The translations under genes were made by a program, and so were the position numbers. Under the pieces are notes generated by a model. The model was not told the DNA's origin, searched no databases, and saw only the letters and a program-made list of their open reading frames with translations. A stretch of 64,000 nt of DNA, from positions 1 to 64,000 of the forward strand of contig NZ_LZLJ01000064.1 in NCBI RefSeq assembly GCF_001668625.1. Direction: 5' to 3'. Within the stretch, counting starts at the first letter, position 1. Each line of letters begins with the position of its first letter. Origin of the DNA: Mycobacterium sp. 1274756.6. GTDB lineage: Bacteria > Actinomycetota > Actinomycetes > Mycobacteriales > Mycobacteriaceae. Of this stretch, positions 37,639 to 47,651 are shown one piece after another.

Positions 37639-38348
37639 CCACCGGCGCCGCCGGCCGCCGGCGTCTGCTGTGGCTGGCCCTGTTCACCGCGGTCGCGGTG
37701 CTGGTCGCCTACCAGGTGGTTTCGGCGCGCGCGGAGCGGGCCAGCGTCGGCGCGCCGGTCCTCGCCCCGGGCACCGACGTGCTGGCCGGGATCACGGTGC
37801 TGGCCCACCGCCCGCACCGGCCCGACTACCGCAGGACGATCGCCTTCGGCGCGGCCTGGGACGACGACAACGACGCCCCCGGCGGGCGCAACGGCTGCGA
37901 CACCCGCAACGACATCCTCAACCGCGATCTGACCGACATCACCCACGTGCGCACCCGCCGCTGCCCGAACGCGGTGGCCACCGGCACCCTGCGCGACCCC
38001 TACACCGGGGTGACGGTGGCGTTCACCCGCGGCGCCGGGATCGGGGAGGCGGTGCAGATCGACCACCTGGTGCCGCTGGCCTACGCCTGGGACATGGGCG
38101 CCCACGGCTGGCCGCCGGCGCAGCGGCTGCGGTTCGCCAACGACCCGGCCAACCTGCTGGCCGTCGCCGGCGCCCCCAACCAGGACAAAGGCGACTCCCC
38201 GCCGGCCGACTGGATGCCGCCCAACGCCGCCTTCGGCTGCCAGTACGCCACCCAGTTCGCCGCGGTGCTGCGCGGCTACGGCCTGCCGGTCGACGCGGCG
38301 TCGGTGCCGGTGCTGCGGGCCGCGGCGGCGACCTGCCCCACCGGGTGA
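37635..38348 (+). CDS. Secreted/anchored HNH (DUF1524-like) nuclease family protein
   Basis: 237 aa. N-terminal signal-anchor (about 10-30), then a DUF1524/HNH core: CDTRNDILNRDL, the metal/catalytic His in QIDHLVPLAYAWDMGA, NDPANLLAVAGAPNQDKGD and DWMPPNAAFGCQYA. This composition is typical of small exported actinobacterial HNH proteins; H37Rv Rv2972c is the positional match. Nuclease activity is inferred from motifs only. The ATGA overlap with recG shows coupled translation although the products are likely in different compartments. Confidence 0.82.
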   Translation: MTTGAAGRRRLLWLALFTAVAVLVAYQVVSARAERASVGAPVLAPGTDVLAGITVLAHRPHRPDYRRTIAFGAAWDDDNDAPGGRNGCDTRNDILNRDLTDITHVRTRRCPNAVATGTLRDPYTGVTVAFTRGAGIGEAVQIDHLVPLAYAWDMGAHGWPPAQRLRFANDPANLLAVAGAPNQDKGDSPPADWMPPNAAFGCQYATQFAAVLRGYGLPVDAASVPVLRAAAATCPTG

Positions 38349-38351
38349 GGG

Positions 38352-39539
38352 TCAGGTCGCGTCGAGCGCCTGCGCCAGGTCGGCGATGAGGTCGGCGGGA
38401 TCCTCCAGACCGACCGAGAGCCGGATCATGCCGTCCCCGATGCCGCGCGCGGCCCGCTCGGCCGGCGCCATGCCGTGGTGGCTGGTGGTGATCGGCTGGG
38501 TGGCCAGGCTCTCCACCCCGCCGAGGCTGCCGGCGATGGCGAACAGCCGCAGCCGGTCGACGACCGCGGCGGTCTGCGCGGCGGTGGCGTCGAGCACCAG
38601 CGACAGCATCCCGCCGTGCCCGCGCATCTGCTTGTCGACGACCGCGCGGGCCGCCCCGGTCGCCAGCCCCGGATAGTTGACCCGCACCACCCGCGGGTGC
38701 TCGGCCAGGAACTCCGCCACCGCCGCGGCGCTGTCGTTGTGGCGGGCCATCCGCACCGGCAGCGACCGCAGGGAGCGGGCCAGCAGGGCGGCGACCTCTG
38801 GGGCGATCATCTGCCCGAGGTTCTTGCGCCAGAAGGCCACCGGCGCCAGCAGGTCGGCCGGCCCCATCAGCGTGCCCGCGGTCAGATCCGAATGCCCGCC
38901 CAGATACTTCGTCGCCGAGTGCAACACCAGGTCCACGCCGTGGGCCAGCGGGTTCTGGTTGACCGGGGTGGCGAAGGTGTTGTCGATGACGCTGAGCAGC
39001 CCGGCGGCGCGGGCGGCCGCGGCCAGCGCGGCGATGTCGACGACCTCCAGCGTCGGGTTCGACGGCGACTCGAAGAACACCATCCGGGTGGCGGCGGTGC
39101 GCACCTCGGCCAGCCGGTCGGCGTCGGCGGCGCGCAGAAACGTCGTCGTGATGCCCAGCCGCGGCAGGTTCTCGGTGAACAGCTCATAGGTGCCGCCGTA
39201 GACGTCGCCGACGCAGAGGACCTGGTCCCCGGCGCGCAGGTGGCCCAGCACGGTGGCCGACGTGGCGGCCATCCCGGCCGAGAACGCCAGCGCCGCGTCG
39301 GCGCCCTCGAGGTCGGCGAGCTTGCCCTCCAGCGCGGCCACCGTCGGGTTGCCGCCGTAGCGGGTGTAGAGCGGCCCGGCCCGGCGGCCCTCGATCACGT
39401 CGAGCAGGTCGGCGGTGCTGGCGAAGGCGAACGTCGACTGGTTGTAGACCGGGGTGTGGATCGCCCCGAGCGGGTCGCGGCGGTCACCGGCGTGCACGCT
39501 GCGGGTGGACAGCCCCGGCGTGTCGGCGGGCTCGCGCAT
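38352..39539 (-). CDS. PLP trans-sulfuration enzyme (cystathionine gamma-synthase/lyase family)
   Basis: 395 aa Cys/Met-metabolism PLP enzyme. Features: TRSVHAGDRRDPLGAIHTPVY, YTRYGGNPT, SSGMAA-type turn FSAGMAAT, YGGTYEL phosphate-stacking Tyr, and the PLP lysine K211 in SATKYLGGHSD. Sequence alone does not separate cystathionine gamma-synthase, cystathionine gamma-lyase and methionine gamma-lyase. It does not closely resemble my recollection of H37Rv MetB (Rv1079) and is not at this place in H37Rv, so it is a likely accessory paralog. It begins 7 bp after the aldo/keto reductase, probably one operon, and converges on the HNH gene. Confidence 0.85.
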   Translation of the reverse strand: MREPADTPGLSTRSVHAGDRRDPLGAIHTPVYNQSTFAFASTADLLDVIEGRRAGPLYTRYGGNPTVAALEGKLADLEGADAALAFSAGMAATSATVLGHLRAGDQVLCVGDVYGGTYELFTENLPRLGITTTFLRAADADRLAEVRTAATRMVFFESPSNPTLEVVDIAALAAAARAAGLLSVIDNTFATPVNQNPLAHGVDLVLHSATKYLGGHSDLTAGTLMGPADLLAPVAFWRKNLGQMIAPEVAALLARSLRSLPVRMARHNDSAAAVAEFLAEHPRVVRVNYPGLATGAARAVVDKQMRGHGGMLSLVLDATAAQTAAVVDRLRLFAIAGSLGGVESLATQPITTSHHGMAPAERAARGIGDGMIRLSVGLEDPADLIADLAQALDAT

Positions 39540-39546
39540 CGGCCGG

Positions 39547-40380
39547 CTACTGGCCGGTGTAGGTGTCCGGGTCCGGGCGCACCCGGGTGCCGTCGTGCAG
39601 GGCGTTGAGCGCGCTCATGTGCTCCTCGGCCAGTTCGAAGTCGAACACGTCGAGGTTGCCCGCGATGTTCTGCGCGCTGGTGGAGCGGAACACCACCGCG
39701 TTGCCCAGCTGCAGGTTCCAGCGCAGCAGCACCTGGGCGGGGGTGCGGCTGTACTGGGCGGCGATCTCGGCCACGGTGGCGTTGTCGAGCACCGCGCCGT
39801 TGGCCAGCGGGCTGTAGGACTGGGTCACCACGTTGTGCTCGGCGTTGGTGGCACGCATCTCGGCCTGGTTGAGCAGCGGGTGCAGCTCGATCTGGTTGAC
39901 CGCCGGGGTCATGAACGTCAGGTCGATGACCGTGCTCAGGTGCTCGGCGGTGAAGTTGGACACCCCGATCGACTTGGTCAGGCCGTCCTCCTGCAGGGTG
40001 CCCATCCCACCGAAGCTGTCGACGTACTGGCCCTGCGGCGCGGCCGGCCAGTGCACCAGGTACAGGTCGATGTAGTCCAGGCCGAGCCGCTCCAGGCTGG
40101 CCTTGCCCGCGGTCTGGGCGTTGGAGAACCCCTGGTCGGCGATGGCCAGCTTGGTGGTGACGAACAGTTCGGCGCGCGGGACCCCCGACGCGGCGATCGC
40201 CCGCCCGACACCGGCCTCGTTGCCGTAGACGGCGGCGGTGTCGATCAGCCGTGCCCCGGCCTCCAGCGCCGCCGCGACGGCCCGCTCGGCCTCCGCGTCG
40301 GAGAGCTCGCCGACCCCGACGCCCAACACCGGCATGGTGTTGTCGTCGTTCAGGCCGATCGTGGGGATATCGGTAGCCAT
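39547..40380 (-). CDS. Aldo/keto reductase
   Basis: 277 aa NADPH-dependent AKR with the full catalytic tetrad D47, Y52, K77, H110 ([30 protein letters not shown]). The C-terminal cofactor loop shows [23 protein letters not shown]. Ortholog of H37Rv Rv2971 by position; mycobacterial AKRs of this group can reduce methylglyoxal and other small carbonyls. AGGTGAG lies before ATG 40380. Co-oriented with the downstream trans-sulfuration gene. Confidence 0.92.
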   Translation of the reverse strand: MATDIPTIGLNDDNTMPVLGVGVGELSDAEAERAVAAALEAGARLIDTAAVYGNEAGVGRAIAASGVPRAELFVTTKLAIADQGFSNAQTAGKASLERLGLDYIDLYLVHWPAAPQGQYVDSFGGMGTLQEDGLTKSIGVSNFTAEHLSTVIDLTFMTPAVNQIELHPLLNQAEMRATNAEHNVVTQSYSPLANGAVLDNATVAEIAAQYSRTPAQVLLRWNLQLGNAVVFRSTSAQNIAGNLDVFDFELAEEHMSALNALHDGTRVRPDPDTYTGQ

Positions 40381-40487
40381 CTCACCTGCCCGTGAAAGTT
40401 TGGTCGATTCTGCGGAAATTTCTGCCCGGTCGGTTCGCGCAACACGATAACGGGTTACCGTCGTTGGTCGTCAACGAGGGAGCAGCG

Positions 40488-41570
40488 ATGATACGTAGCG
40501 TACCGGGGGTGCGGATCTCCGGCCGGGTGGCCGACCGGTTCACCGCGGTGGGCAGCAAGGTGTTGCCGCGGCTCCCGGCGGCCGCGAAATGGCTGCTCAC
40601 CGGGGGGCGCTCGGTGACCATCGACGGCAACACCCTGGACCGCACCGTGCAGCTGATGCTGGCCTCGCAGCGGGCCATCGGGGTCAACGGGCTGGTCGTC
40701 GACGGCGACCCGGCCGCCTCCCGCGCGCTGATCAGCCGGACCACCGCCGCGCTGGGCGGCCCGGAGATCCACGTCGCGACCGCCGAGCTGACCATCCCGG
40801 GCCCGGCCGGGGAGCTCGCCGCCCGCCACTACCGGCCGCCCGGGGACCGGCCGGTGCCGCTGCTGGTCTTCTACCACGGCGGGGGCTGGGTGATCGGCGA
40901 CCTGGACACCCACGACGCGCTGTGCCGGCTGGTCTGCCGCGACGCCGGCATCCAGGTGCTGTCGGTGGCCTACCGGCGGGCGCCCGAACATCCCGCGCCC
41001 GCCGCCGCCGAGGACGCCTACGCCGCGTTCCGGTGGGCGCAGGCCAATGCCGCCGAGTTCGGCGCCGACCCGGCGCGGGTCGCGGTCGGCGGGGACAGCG
41101 CCGGCGGCAACCTGGCCGCGGGGGTGGCGCTGCGAACCCGCGACGAGGGCGGCGCCGCCCCGGTGCTGCAGTGGCTGCTGTACCCGGCCGTCGACTTCAC
41201 CGCCCGGACCCGCTCGCGCAGCCTGTTCGCCGACGGCTTCCTGCTGACCAAGGCCGACATGGACTGGTTCGAACAGCAGTACCTGAGCGGATCGGAGTTG
41301 ACCGCCACCGACCCGACGGTCTCCCCGCTGCTGGCCGGCGATCACGCCGGGCTGGCGCCCGCGCTCGTCATCACTGCCGGGTTCGACCCGCTGCGCGACG
41401 AGGGGGAGCGGTACGCCGCCGCCCTGGCCGCCGCGGGCACCGAGGTGGACCTGCGCCGGATGGGGTCGCTGGTGCACGGCTTCGCCAACCTGTTCGCGCT
41501 CGGCGGCGGCAGCGGCGCGGCCATGACCGAGGTGGTCTCCGCGTTGCGTGCCCACCTCAGCCGGGGCTGA
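40488..41570 (+). CDS. lipN: LipN-like esterase of the hormone-sensitive-lipase family
   Basis: 360 aa alpha/beta hydrolase. Oxyanion HGGGW at 130-134, nucleophile S204 in GGDSAGG, acid D300 (GFDPLRDEG) and H330 (VHGFANLF) complete the triad. HSL-type esterases in mycobacteria hydrolyse short-chain esters. ATG 40488 follows GAGGGAG. The preceding 107 bp, shared with the divergent reductase, hold a TAAC-GG-GTTA palindrome (40448-40457) but no promoter I can call with confidence. Confidence 0.9.
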   Translation: MIRSVPGVRISGRVADRFTAVGSKVLPRLPAAAKWLLTGGRSVTIDGNTLDRTVQLMLASQRAIGVNGLVVDGDPAASRALISRTTAALGGPEIHVATAELTIPGPAGELAARHYRPPGDRPVPLLVFYHGGGWVIGDLDTHDALCRLVCRDAGIQVLSVAYRRAPEHPAPAAAEDAYAAFRWAQANAAEFGADPARVAVGGDSAGGNLAAGVALRTRDEGGAAPVLQWLLYPAVDFTARTRSRSLFADGFLLTKADMDWFEQQYLSGSELTATDPTVSPLLAGDHAGLAPALVITAGFDPLRDEGERYAAALAAAGTEVDLRRMGSLVHGFANLFALGGGSGAAMTEVVSALRAHLSRG

Positions 41571-41631
41571 ACCCGCCGGTACGCTGTTAGGACGTTTCTC
41601 CCCCGACCTCGCGAGGAAGCTGAGCAGATCC

Positions 41632-42402
41632 GTGTCCAAGAAACCGAAACGACCCGGTTACGACCTCAAGGCCGCCGATCGCCGACGCAACCTGGCGATC
41701 CAGATCGGCATGACCGCGATCGTGGTGCTCTTCGCGGTGGCGCTGGTCGGCTACATCGTCATCTCCAACAGCGCCAAGCCCAGCGACGGCCAGCCGATCC
41801 GGGTGGCCTCCCCGCAGGTGGTCACCGCGGACGACTCCGACGACCCGAAGGCCGTGGTCGCCGTCTACGAGGACTTCCTGTGCCCGGCGTGCGCCAACTT
41901 CGAGCACAACTTCGGGAAGACGCTGGACAAGCTGGTCGACATCGGGGCGATCGCGGTGGACTACCACCCGTCGAACATCCTGAGCAAGCGCGGCCGGGAC
42001 AACTACTCGGGCCGCGCCGGGGCGGCCGCCTACTGCGTGGCCGACGAGTCGATGGAGGCCTTCGAACGTTTCCACGCCATGCTGTTCAGCCCCGACCTGC
42101 AGCCGCTGGAGACCGCCGCGACCTTCCCCGACAACGCCCGGCTGATCGAGCTGGCCCGCCAGGCCGGGGCCGCGGGCACGGTGCGGGACTGCGTCAACAG
42201 CGGCAAGTACCTCAAGCTCGTCGACGGCATGGCCGCGGCGGGCAAGATCGAGGGCACCCCGACGATCCGGATCAACGGCGAGGACTACAGCCCGAAGGAC
42301 CCGGCCGCGCTGGTCAAGGAGATCCGCGGCATCGTCGGTGACGTGCCCGGCATCGACGAGGCCGCGGCGGTCGCGGCGGCGGCCGGCAACAAGCAGTCGT
42401 GA
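41632..42402 (+). CDS. Membrane-anchored DsbA-like thiol oxidoreductase
   Basis: 256 aa. A basic cytoplasmic N-terminus (KKPKRPGYDLKAADRR), one membrane helix at about 23-45, then a thioredoxin-fold DsbA domain with the active site C84-P-A-C87 and the cis-Pro loop GTPTIRING. A second Cys pair (YCVAD and DCVNSG) is also seen in the H37Rv ortholog Rv2969c. It introduces disulphides in exported proteins and is reoxidised by VKOR, encoded immediately downstream. GTG 41632 is placed by alignment with the ortholog. Confidence 0.92.
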   Translation: MSKKPKRPGYDLKAADRRRNLAIQIGMTAIVVLFAVALVGYIVISNSAKPSDGQPIRVASPQVVTADDSDDPKAVVAVYEDFLCPACANFEHNFGKTLDKLVDIGAIAVDYHPSNILSKRGRDNYSGRAGAAAYCVADESMEAFERFHAMLFSPDLQPLETAATFPDNARLIELARQAGAAGTVRDCVNSGKYLKLVDGMAAAGKIEGTPTIRINGEDYSPKDPAALVKEIRGIVGDVPGIDEAAAVAAAAGNKQS

Positions 42403-42408
42403 CCGCTC

Positions 42409-43008
42409 GTGTCTGAGGCCCCGCCCGCGCCGGAGCGCGGCGCCGTACCGGCGCTGAGCGCGTGGTGGGTGCTGCTCGGCGGTGTGATCGGACTGGTCGC
42501 CTCGCTGGCGCTGACCGTCGAGAAGATCCGGCTGCTCGCCGACCCCGGCTACGTGCCGTCGTGCAGCCTGAACCCGGTGCTGTCGTGCGGGTCGGTGATG
42601 TCGACCCCGCAGGCGGCGGTGCTGGGCTTCCCCAACCCGCTGATCGGCATCGCCGCCTTCGCCGTGGTCGCCACCACCGGGGTGCTCGCGGTGGCCGGAG
42701 TGCGGCTGCCGCAATGGTATTGGGTCGGGCTGACCGCCGGGCTGGCCGCGGGCACGGCGTTCGTGCACTGGCTGATCTATCAGAGCCTGTATGTCATCGG
42801 GGCGCTGTGCCCGTACTGCATGGTGGTCTGGGCGGTGACGATTCCGCTGCTGGTGGTGTCCGCAACTATTGCCGGGAACGCCGAGCCGGGACACAAGATT
42901 TTGCAGGTTCTGCACCGGTGGCGCTGGACGTTGACTGCGTTATGGTTCATCGCGTTGATCCTGTTGATATTCGTCCGGTTTCAGGATTATTGGCTAACGC
43001 TCGGTTAA
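42409..43008 (+). CDS. vkor: VKOR-family disulphide-generating membrane enzyme
   Basis: 199 aa, four to five membrane helices. Both redox pairs are present: C52 and C60 in the periplasmic loop (SCSLNPVLSC) and the quinone-linked C134-P-Y-C137. The family reoxidises DsbA using menaquinone, in place of DsbB. It starts 6 bp after the DsbA-like gene, an obvious functional pair; ortholog of Rv2968c. The reading VSEAPPAPERG from GTG 42409 is taken as start. Confidence 0.93.
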   Translation: MSEAPPAPERGAVPALSAWWVLLGGVIGLVASLALTVEKIRLLADPGYVPSCSLNPVLSCGSVMSTPQAAVLGFPNPLIGIAAFAVVATTGVLAVAGVRLPQWYWVGLTAGLAAGTAFVHWLIYQSLYVIGALCPYCMVVWAVTIPLLVVSATIAGNAEPGHKILQVLHRWRWTLTALWFIALILLIFVRFQDYWLTLG

Positions 43009-43017
43009 GGGGTACCC

Positions 43018-46000
43018 GTGATCTCCAAGGTGCTGGTCGCCAACCGGGGTGAGATCGCCATCAGGGCGTTCCGCGCCGCCAACGAACTCGGTGTGGGCAC
43101 GGTCGCGATCTACCCGTACGAAGACCGCAACTCGATGCACCGGCTCAAGGCCGACGAGTCCTACCAGATCGGCGAGGAGGGCCACCCGGTCCGGGCCTAC
43201 CTGTCGGTCGACGAGATCGTCGCCACGGCACGGCGCTGCGGCGCCGACGCCATCTACCCCGGCTACGGATTCCTTTCGGAGAACCCGGAACTGGCCGCGG
43301 CGTGCGCGGCCGCCGACATCACCTTCGTCGGCCCCTCGGCGCACGTGCTGGAGTTGACCGGCAACAAGTCCCGGGCGGTGGCCGCGGCGCGGGAGGCCGG
43401 TCTGCCGGTGCTGGCCTCGTCGGAGCCGTCGGCGTCGGTGGCCGACCTGCTGGCCGCCGCCGAACAGATGACGTTCCCGCTGTTCGTCAAGGCGGTCGCC
43501 GGCGGCGGTGGCCGGGGCATGCGCCGGGTCACCGACCTCGACGGACTGGCCGAGGCCGTCGAGGCGGCCAGCCGGGAGGCCGAGTCGGCGTTCGGGGACC
43601 CCGCGGTCTACCTCGAGCAGGCGGTGATCAACCCCCGCCACATCGAGGTGCAGATCCTCGCCGACACCCACGGCGAGGTGATCCACCTCTACGAGCGGGA
43701 CTGCAGCCTGCAGCGCCGCCACCAGAAGGTCGTCGAACTCGCGCCGGCGCCGAACCTGGATCCTGAACTGCGGCAACAGATCTGCTCCGACGCGGTGGCT
43801 TTCGCCCGGCACATCGGCTACAGCTGCGCGGGCACCGTGGAGTTCCTGCTCGACGAGCGCGGCCACCACGTGTTCATCGAGATGAACCCGCGCATCCAGG
43901 TCGAGCACACCGTCACCGAGGAGATCACCGACGTCGACCTGGTCTCCGCGCAGCTGCGGGTGGCCGCGGGGGAGTCGCTGGCCGACCTCGGCCTGACCCA
44001 GGACGCGATCGTCCCGCACGGCGCCGCCCTGCAATGCCGGATCACCACCGAGGACCCGGCCAACGGGTTCCGGCCCGACACCGGCCGCATCAGCGCCTAC
44101 CGCAGCCCCGGCGGCGCCGGCATCCGGCTCGACGGCGGCACCAACCTGGGTGCGGGGATCAGCGCCCACTTCGACTCGATGCTGGTCAAACTCACTTGCC
44201 GCGGACGTGATTTCGCCACCGCCGCGGCCCGCGCCCGCCGCGCGGTCGCCGAGTTCCGCATCCGCGGGGTGGCGACCAACATCCCGTTTCTGCAGGCCGT
44301 GCTCGACGACCCGGACTTCCAGGCCGGCCACATCACCACCTCGTTCATCGAGGAGCGCCCGCACCTGCTCACCGCGCGCTCCTCGGCTGACCGCGGCACC
44401 AAGATCCTGAACTATCTGGCCGACGTCACGGTCAACGCCCCGCACGGGGCGCGGCCGTCGACGGTGTACCCGCACGACAAGCTGCCCGACATCGACCTGA
44501 CCGTCCCGCCGCCGTCGGGCTCGCGGCAGCGGCTGCTGGAACTGGGCCCGGAGGGCTTCGCCCGCTGGCTGCGCGGCAGTTCCGCGGTCGCGGTGACCGA
44601 CACCACCTTCCGCGACGCCCACCAGTCGCTGCTGGCCACCCGGGTGCGCACCAGCGGCCTGTCGCGGGTGGCGCCCTACATCGCCCGGATGATGCCCGAA
44701 CTGCTGTCGGTGGAGTGCTGGGGCGGGGCCACCTACGATGTGGCGCTGCGGTTTTTGAAGGAAGACCCGTGGGAGCGGCTGGCCGCGCTGCGCGAGGCCA
44801 TGCCCAACATCTGCCTGCAGATGCTGCTGCGCGGCCGCAACACGGTGGGCTACACCCCGTATCCGGAGCTGGTGACCTCGGCGTTCGTCGCCGAAGCCAC
44901 CGCCACCGGCATCGACATCTTCCGCATCTTCGACGCGCTGAACAACATCGACTCGATGCGCCCGGCGATCGACGCGGTGCGCGAGACCGGCACGGCGGTC
45001 GCCGAAGTCGCGATGTGCTACACCGGCGACCTCTCCGACCCCGGCGAGGGCGTCTACACCCTGGACTACTACCTGCGGCTGGCCGAACAGATCGTCGACG
45101 CGGGCGCGCACGTGCTGGCGATCAAGGACATGGCCGGCCTGCTGCGGCCGCCGGCGGCCGCCACCCTGGTCAGCGCGCTGCGGTCGCGGTTCGAGCTGCC
45201 GGTGCACGTGCACACCCACGACACCCCCGGCGGTCAGCTCGCCAGCTACGTGGCGGCCTGGAACGCCGGGGCCGACGCGGTCGACGGGGCGGCCGCGCCG
45301 CTGGCCGGCACCACCAGCCAGCCCGCGCTGAGCTCGATCGTCGCCGCGGCCGCGCACACCGACCACGACACCGGGTTGTCGCTGTCGGCGGTCTGCGAGC
45401 TCGAGCCCTACTGGGAAGCGCTGCGCAAGGTCTACGGCCCGTTCGAATCCGGGCTGCTCGCGCCGACCGGGCGGGTCTACACCCACGAGATCCCCGGCGG
45501 GCAGCTGTCCAACCTGCGCCAGCAGGCCATCGCGCTGGGCTTCGGGGACCGCTTCGAGGAGATCGAGGCCAACTACGCCGCCGCCGACGCGGTGCTGGGC
45601 CGGCTGATCAAGGTGACGCCCACCTCCAAGGTGGTCGGCGACCTGGCGTTGGCCCTGCTCGGGGCGGGGGTGAGCGCCGAGGAGTTCGCCGCCGACCCCG
45701 CCGCGGTGGACATCCCCGACTCGGTGATCGGCTTCCTGCGCGGGGAGCTGGGCGACCCGCCCGGCGGCTGGCCCGAACCGCTGCGCACCACCGCGCTGGA
45801 CGGGCGCGGCCCGGCCCGGCCCACCGAGGAACTGTCGGCCGAGGACGAGGCGGTGCTCGGGTCGGGCGGCCGCAAACGCCAGGAAGCCCTCAACCGGCTG
45901 CTGTTTCCCGGCCCGGCCAAGGAGTTCGAGGCGCACCGGGAGGCCTACGGCGACACCTCGCAGCTCTCGGCCAACCAGTTCTTCTACGGGCTGCGGCACG

Positions 46001-46401
46001 GCGAGGAACACCGGGTCAAGCTGGAGCGCGGCGTGGAGTTGCTGATCGGTCTGGAGGCGGTCTCCGAGCCCGACGAACGCGGCATGCGCACGGTGATGTG
46101 CATCATCAACGGACAGTTGCGGCCGGTGCTGGTGCGCGACCGCTCGGTGGCCAGCGAGGTCCCGACCGCGGAGAAGGCCGACCGCGCCAACCCCGGCCAC
46201 GTCGCCGCCCCGTTCGCCGGGGTGGTCACGGTGGCGGTGGCGGCCGGGGACAGCGTCGAGGCCGGTCAGACCATCGCGACCATCGAGGCGATGAAGATGG
46301 AGGCCGCGATCACCGCCCCCGCGACCGGCACCGTCGAGCGCATCGCGGTCTCGGCCACCGCGCAGGTCGAAGGCGGTGACCTGCTGGTGGTGATCGACTG
46401 A
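43018..46401 (+). CDS. pca: Pyruvate carboxylase
   Basis: 1127 aa single-chain anaplerotic enzyme: pyruvate + HCO3- + ATP to oxaloacetate. Order: biotin carboxylase with the ATP-grasp loop [25 protein letters not shown]; carboxyltransferase with [15 protein letters not shown] and [10 protein letters not shown]-terminal biotinyl domain with EAMKMEA, biotinyl lysine K1093. GTG 43018 is preceded by AAGGGG. Its stop overlaps the probable start of rsmD. Confidence 0.97.
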   Translation: MISKVLVANRGEIAIRAFRAANELGVGTVAIYPYEDRNSMHRLKADESYQIGEEGHPVRAYLSVDEIVATARRCGADAIYPGYGFLSENPELAAACAAADITFVGPSAHVLELTGNKSRAVAAAREAGLPVLASSEPSASVADLLAAAEQMTFPLFVKAVAGGGGRGMRRVTDLDGLAEAVEAASREAESAFGDPAVYLEQAVINPRHIEVQILADTHGEVIHLYERDCSLQRRHQKVVELAPAPNLDPELRQQICSDAVAFARHIGYSCAGTVEFLLDERGHHVFIEMNPRIQVEHTVTEEITDVDLVSAQLRVAAGESLADLGLTQDAIVPHGAALQCRITTEDPANGFRPDTGRISAYRSPGGAGIRLDGGTNLGAGISAHFDSMLVKLTCRGRDFATAAARARRAVAEFRIRGVATNIPFLQAVLDDPDFQAGHITTSFIEERPHLLTARSSADRGTKILNYLADVTVNAPHGARPSTVYPHDKLPDIDLTVPPPSGSRQRLLELGPEGFARWLRGSSAVAVTDTTFRDAHQSLLATRVRTSGLSRVAPYIARMMPELLSVECWGGATYDVALRFLKEDPWERLAALREAMPNICLQMLLRGRNTVGYTPYPELVTSAFVAEATATGIDIFRIFDALNNIDSMRPAIDAVRETGTAVAEVAMCYTGDLSDPGEGVYTLDYYLRLAEQIVDAGAHVLAIKDMAGLLRPPAAATLVSALRSRFELPVHVHTHDTPGGQLASYVAAWNAGADAVDGAAAPLAGTTSQPALSSIVAAAAHTDHDTGLSLSAVCELEPYWEALRKVYGPFESGLLAPTGRVYTHEIPGGQLSNLRQQAIALGFGDRFEEIEANYAAADAVLGRLIKVTPTSKVVGDLALALLGAGVSAEEFAADPAAVDIPDSVIGFLRGELGDPPGGWPEPLRTTALDGRGPARPTEELSAEDEAVLGSGGRKRQEALNRLLFPGPAKEFEAHREAYGDTSQLSANQFFYGLRHGEEHRVKLERGVELLIGLEAVSEPDERGMRTVMCIINGQLRPVLVRDRSVASEVPTAEKADRANPGHVAAPFAGVVTVAVAAGDSVEAGQTIATIEAMKMEAAITAPATGTVERIAVSATAQVEGGDLLVVID

Positions 46402-46952
46402 CCCGCATCGTCGCCGGGCGGGCCCGGGGGCGGCGGATCGCGGTGCCGCCTCGGGGCACCCGGCCGACCAGCGACCGGGTGCGCGAAGCGCTGTTCAACG
46501 TGCTGGCCGCCCGCCGCGAACTGGCCGGCACCGCGGTGCTCGACCTCTACGCCGGCTCCGGCGCGCTGGGCCTGGAGGCGCTGTCGCGGGGCGCGCGCAC
46601 GGTGCTGCTGGTGGAATCCGATGCCCGCGCCGCCGCGGTGATCGCCCGCAATATCACCGCGGTGGGGCTGCCCGGCGCGACGGTGCGGCGCGCCCCGGCG
46701 GCCGCGGTGGTCGCCGCCGGCACCGACACCCCGGTCGACCTGGTGTTGATCGACCCGCCCTACGACGTCGCCACGAGCGAGCTGACCGCGCTGCTCGGCG
46801 CGCTGACCGCCGGCGGCTGGGCCGGCCCGGGGACCCTGGCCGTGCTCGAACGCGCCGCGGCCACCCCGGAGCTGGACTGGCCGGCCGGCTGGGCCGGCTG
46901 GCCGTCGCGGCGCTACGGCGACACCCGGCTGGAGCTGGGCGAACACGACTGA
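46398..46952 (+). CDS. rsmD: 16S rRNA m2G966 methyltransferase RsmD
   Basis: 184 aa. SAM-binding [19 protein letters not shown] and catalytic DPPYD. The conserved RsmD N-terminus (TRI, then [20 protein letters not shown]) is encoded back to 46398, but the codon there is CTG, overlapping the pca stop as CTGA; no ATG or GTG precedes it nearby in frame. Starting at the GTG 46443 would remove 15 conserved residues. So either CTG is used as start, helped by coupling to pca, or a base has changed. coaD follows. Confidence 0.85.
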   Translation: MTRIVAGRARGRRIAVPPRGTRPTSDRVREALFNVLAARRELAGTAVLDLYAGSGALGLEALSRGARTVLLVESDARAAAVIARNITAVGLPGATVRRAPAAAVVAAGTDTPVDLVLIDPPYDVATSELTALLGALTAGGWAGPGTLAVLERAAATPELDWPAGWAGWPSRRYGDTRLELGEHD

Positions 46953-46976
46953 TCGCGGCTGCTAGCGTCACCGGTT

Positions 46977-47456
46977 ATGAGTGGTGCGGTATGCCCGGGC
47001 TCGTTCGACCCGGTGACCTTCGGGCACGTGGACATCCTGGAACGCGCCGCCGCGCAGTTCGACGAGGTGGTGGCGGCGGTGCTGGTCAACCCGGCCAAGA
47101 AGGGCATGTTCAGCCTCGACGAGCGGCTGGAGATGATCGCCGAGGCCACCGCGCACCTGCCCAACGTGCGCGCGGAGTCCGGGCAGGGCCTGGTGGTCGA
47201 CTTCGTGCGGGAGCGCGGCCTGACCGCGATCGTCAAGGGGCTGCGCACCGGCACCGACTTCGAATACGAGCTGCAGATGGCGCAGATGAACAAGCACATC
47301 GCCGGCGTCGACACCTTCTTCGTGGCCACCACCCCGCGGTATTCCTTCGTGTCCTCCTCGCTGGCCAAGGAGGTCGCCTCGATGGGCGGGGACGTCTCCG
47401 ACCTGCTGCCCGAACCGGTGAACCGGCGGCTGGCCGAGCGGCTCGCCGAGCGCTGA
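46977..47456 (+). CDS. coaD: Phosphopantetheine adenylyltransferase
   Basis: 159 aa, penultimate step of coenzyme A synthesis. [13 protein letters not shown] carries the TxGH nucleotidyltransferase motif; [22 protein letters not shown] [21 protein letters not shown] and [14 protein letters not shown] with the ISST-like end are all present. TAGCGT at 46963-46968, 8 nt before the ATG, suggests a leaderless start. In H37Rv the next genes are purU and the PDIM/PGL region; here sepIVA follows directly. Confidence 0.96.
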   Translation: MSGAVCPGSFDPVTFGHVDILERAAAQFDEVVAAVLVNPAKKGMFSLDERLEMIAEATAHLPNVRAESGQGLVVDFVRERGLTAIVKGLRTGTDFEYELQMAQMNKHIAGVDTFFVATTPRYSFVSSSLAKEVASMGGDVSDLLPEPVNRRLAERLAER

Positions 47457-47540
47457 CCGTCGCACTCGCCCCGCCCGGTCGTGAGAAGGGCGCCGCCGGC
47501 AGCGGCCCGGCAACCGTCCCGACCTGGGGCCGGTCCGGCC

Positions 47541-47651
47541 TATCCTGGGGGAATACGCCTGGTGATTCCGACACACCCGCCCGCGCTACCAAGTCACAGT
47601 CGCAACACCAGGCACACTGGTCACAAGTAACTACGCCTGGAGGGTGCTGCC
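47541..47651 (+). promoter_or_regulatory. sepIVA promoter and leader with alternative hairpins
   Basis: TATCCT at 47541-47546 is a likely -10. In the roughly 100-nt leader, TACGCCTGG occurs twice (47554-47562, 47632-47640). The element CACCAGGC (47606-47613) between them can pair with GCCTGGTG upstream (47557-47564, 8 bp) or, by its CCAGGC part, with GCCTGG downstream (47635-47640, 6 bp), which covers the first two G of the GGAGG ribosome binding site (47639-47643). The two folds exclude each other. Confidence 0.4.

Noticed and set aside
40441..40460. TAAC-GG-GTTA palindrome before lipN as an operator
   Set aside because: Four-base arms with no regulator nearby; chance occurrence is likely.
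42994..46200. A 1068-codon minus-strand frame opposite pyruvate carboxylase
   Set aside because: High-GC antisense shadow with no recognisable domain; pca on the plus strand is unambiguous. The same holds for the long frames opposite ilvB, smc and ffh.
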